Of a DNA stretch of 64,000 bases, positions 62,056 to 64,000 are shown piece by piece. The stretch comes from Catelliglobosispora koreensis DSM 44566. Its GTDB lineage: Bacteria > Actinomycetota > Actinomycetes > Mycobacteriales > Micromonosporaceae. The number at the start of each line of letters is the position of its first letter. Position 1 is the first letter of the stretch. The translations under genes were made by a program, and so were the position numbers. The stretch lies in the NCBI RefSeq assembly GCF_000379685.1, contig NZ_KB903272.1, positions 406,611 to 470,610 on the forward strand, written 5' to 3'. A model generated the notes under the pieces. It saw nothing but the letters and a program-made list of their open reading frames with translations. It ran no database searches and was not told the DNA's origin.

Positions 62056-63415
62056 CCACGGCCGGGGCGACCTTCGCGTCGAAGACACTCGGCACGATGA
62101 CGCTCGGGTTGACCTTGTCTTCACCCACGGCATCGGCGATGGCCTGAGCCGCCGCCAATGCCATATCGGGGGTGAATTCGCGTGCCTGAGCGTCGAGCAT
62201 GCCGCGGAAGACACCCGGGAACGCCAGCACGTTGTTGATTTGGTTCGGCTGATCGGAGCGTCCAGTCGCGACGATCGCCGCGTGCTGGCGGGCTGCCCGT
62301 GGGTCCACCTCGGGATCGGGGTTGGCCAAGGCGAAAACGATGGAACGTTCCGCCATCTGGGCGATGTCGTCGCCGGTGAGGATGTTGGGCGCGGACACTC
62401 CAATGAAGACATCCGCACCGCGCAGGGCGCCGGGCAGATCGCCGGAATAGTTGTCATGGTTGGTGTGATCGGCCAGCCACTGCCAGGGCGCCGATAGATC
62501 TGGCATGCCACGGTGGATGACACCACGCCGGTCGTACGCGACGATGTCTCCAACCCCTTGGCGGATAAGGAGTTTCATGATTGCTGTCCCGGCCGCGCCA
62601 GCCCCGGACACGACCACCTTCACTTCATCGAGCTTCTTGCCCACGACCCGCAGAGCATTCGTCAGCGCCGCGAGCACGCAGATGGCGGTGCCGTGCTGAT
62701 CGTCGTGGAACACGGGGATGTCCAGCAGATCGCGCAGCCGCGCTTCGATTTCGAAGCAGCGTGGGGCGGCGATGTCTTCCAGGTTGATCCCGCCGTACAC
62801 CGGGGCGATGGCCTTGACGATGCTGACGATTTCGTCGGTGTCCTGGGTGTCCAAGCACACCGGCCAAGCGTCGACTCCGCCAAATCGCTTGAACAGGGCC
62901 GCTTTTCCTTCCATCACAGGCAGTGCCGCGGCCGGGCCGAGGTTGCCGAGGCCGAGCACGGCCGAGCCGTCGGTGACCACGGCGACGGTGTTGCGTTTGA
63001 TGGTCAGCCGCCTCGCGTCGTCGGGGTTCTCAGCGATGGCTTGGCATACCCTGGCGACACCGGGGGTATAGGCACGGGAGAGTTCGTCACGGGTGCGAAG
63101 CGCGACTTTGGAGGTGACCTCGATCTTGCCGCCGAGGTGGAGCAGGAATGTGCGGTCGGAGACCTTGCGGACTTCGACCCCGTCGAGGCCCTCGAGCGCG
63201 GCGACGACCTGATCGGCATGACGGCTGTCAGCGGTGTCACAGGTCACGTCGGCGACGACCCGGACATGATCAGAATCCACCACGTCGAGTGCGGTGACGA
63301 TGGCACCAGCTTCACCGACAGCGGTGGTAAGCCTCCCGATCGCATACGGGTCGGCGGTTACCGCGACCCGGATCGTGATCGAAAACCCCGCGCTTGGGAG
63401 CCGGATTGATGACAC
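61979..63415 (-). CDS. NAD(P)-dependent malic enzyme with N-terminal ACT-like domain
   Basis: 478 residues from a GTG after AAAGGTGG. Residues ~1-85 form an ACT-like regulatory fold (FSITIRVAVTADPYAIGRLT). Then the malic enzyme: YTPGVARVCQAIAENP, tyrosine and lysine motif GNLGPAAALPVMEGKAALF, NLEDIAAPRCFEIE metal site and Rossmann GAGAAGTAI. Decarboxylates malate to pyruvate, linking the TCA cycle with gluconeogenesis and NADPH supply. The phosphotransacetylase tail of longer relatives is absent. Confidence 0.92.
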   Translation of the reverse strand: MSSIRLPSAGFSITIRVAVTADPYAIGRLTTAVGEAGAIVTALDVVDSDHVRVVADVTCDTADSRHADQVVAALEGLDGVEVRKVSDRTFLLHLGGKIEVTSKVALRTRDELSRAYTPGVARVCQAIAENPDDARRLTIKRNTVAVVTDGSAVLGLGNLGPAAALPVMEGKAALFKRFGGVDAWPVCLDTQDTDEIVSIVKAIAPVYGGINLEDIAAPRCFEIEARLRDLLDIPVFHDDQHGTAICVLAALTNALRVVGKKLDEVKVVVSGAGAAGTAIMKLLIRQGVGDIVAYDRRGVIHRGMPDLSAPWQWLADHTNHDNYSGDLPGALRGADVFIGVSAPNILTGDDIAQMAERSIVFALANPDPEVDPRAARQHAAIVATGRSDQPNQINNVLAFPGVFRGMLDAQAREFTPDMALAAAQAIADAVGEDKVNPSVIVPSVFDAKVAPAVATAVRAVALQGAATVPDSVPSPPSS

Positions 63416-63515
63416 TTTGCCACCTTTCGTTAATCAGGGTGCCCGGGCGCAGTCCCGGAATCAGGATGCGCACCACACCTACTACATGCCAGCATCGAAC
63501 GTAAGGAGGCAAACT

Positions 63516-64000
63516 TGCGTACGAATCATGAAATAGAGGACACCGAGCTCGCCCTTCAGGAGCGTAACGCCCTAAGGCGGGTAGCGGGCCTTTCGACCGA
63601 GCTTGCCGACGTCACCGAGGTGGAATACCGGCAGCTGCGGCTGGAACGTGTCGTGCTGGTCGGAGTGTGGACAACCGGAACCGTAGCCGACGCGGAGAAC
63701 TCTCTGGCCGAGCTGGCGGCGCTTTCGGAGACCGCGGGCTCACAAGTGCTCGAAGGGCTCATTCAGCGCCGGCAGAACCCGGATCCCGCGACCTTCATCG
63801 GCCGCGGAAAGGTCGACGAACTCAAGGCGGCGGTGGAAGCCAGCGGAGCCGACACCGTCATCTGCGATGGCGAGCTGTCGCCGTCTCAGCTGCGCAACCT
63901 GGAGCAGCGCACCAAGGTCAAGGTCATTGACCGTACGGCGCTGATCCTCGACATCTTCGCCCAGCACGCGAAGAGCAAAGAGGGTAAGGCGCAAGTTGAG
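63516..64000 (+). CDS. hflX: GTPase HflX (3' partial)
   Basis: TTG start with AAGGAGG 5 nt upstream; 161 codons are inside the window. The N-terminal HflX domain is clear: RLERVVLVGVWTTGT, SLAELAALSETAGSQVLEGL, the signature PDPATFIGRGKVDELK, CDGELSPSQLRNLEQ and VIDRTALILDIFAQHA. The GTPase domain lies beyond the edge. HflX rescues and splits stalled ribosomes. The 100 bp ahead is a divergent promoter region shared with the malic enzyme. Confidence 0.93.

Noticed and set aside
1..64000. Prophage, insertion sequence, tRNA or rRNA genes, biosynthetic gene cluster
   Set aside because: No integrase, transposase, phage structural gene, tRNA-like cloverleaf or PKS/NRPS sequence was recognised in the window.

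Overview
The window reads as a chromosomal segment of a high-GC actinomycete, most likely a filamentous, soil-type member near the Pseudonocardiales (inference). The evidence is dense GC-rich coding with GTG/TTG starts, ThyX, DUF3046 before recA, ClgR, RNase J plus RNase Y, two secreted multi-domain chitinases, two GT87 mannosyltransferase-type membrane proteins, and many genes with a TANNNT box 6-8 nt before the start codon (leaderless mRNAs).

The backbone is a conserved actinobacterial core that matches, from memory, the Mycobacterium tuberculosis order Rv2754c to Rv2725c: thyX-dapA-rnj-ftsK (4.8-10.6 kb), pgsA and clgR (20.5-22.8 kb), DUF3046-recA-recX (38.9-41.2 kb), miaB (46.9 kb), an opposed DUF349 gene, miaA-dapF and hflX (59-64 kb). 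Accessory blocks are inserted between these anchors.

Layout. 0-4.7 kb: a GT87 gene cut by the window edge, a GNAT acetyltransferase, an AlkX/YcaQ-type DNA glycosylase, a DUF2752 membrane protein, and a ribbon-helix-helix regulator with a DUF4097 protein. 10.6-13.7 kb: an ArsR/SufR-like regulator with DUF3291, then an AbiEi-like protein without a recognisable toxin, and LtrA. 13.7-18.0 kb: a two-gene chitinase operon behind a perfect palindrome. 18.0-19.0 kb: a non-coding, strand-skewed block centred on a GATC-rich palindrome. 19.0-26 kb: rimO, pgsA, an arylamine N-acetyltransferase, cinA, clgR, a TM-helix channel-like protein, a SAM hydrolase and an acyltransferase. 26-31 kb: the giant helicase Lhr. 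31-38.9 kb: a second palindrome block, a LysE exporter with a PNPOx-GNAT fusion and its MocR regulator, a frameshifted DUF6886/hydrolase gene, a third palindrome block, a PhyH dioxygenase, an MFS exporter and a GNAT. 41-46.8 kb: RNase Y with its own promoter and a leader ORF, and the gluABCD glutamate-type importer. 48-52 kb: Tex and a second GT87. 52-59 kb: a liv-type ABC importer with an acyl-CoA synthetase inside the operon. 61-64 kb: dapF, an ACT-domain malic enzyme and the start of hflX.

How the parts work together: dapA and dapF supply diaminopimelate and lysine; miaA and miaB act successively on tRNA A37, and rimO on ribosomal protein S12; recA, recX and ftsK handle DNA repair and segregation, with recA carrying both a LexA box and a PafBC-type promoter; RNase J and RNase Y are the main RNA-decay nucleases. 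The most unusual signal is a family of three related nested palindromes (18.57-18.65, 31.21-31.27 and 35.92-36.00 kb). Each holds five GATC sites, sits in a gene-free stretch, and has low-complexity, repeat-rich flanks. No described element known to me explains them.
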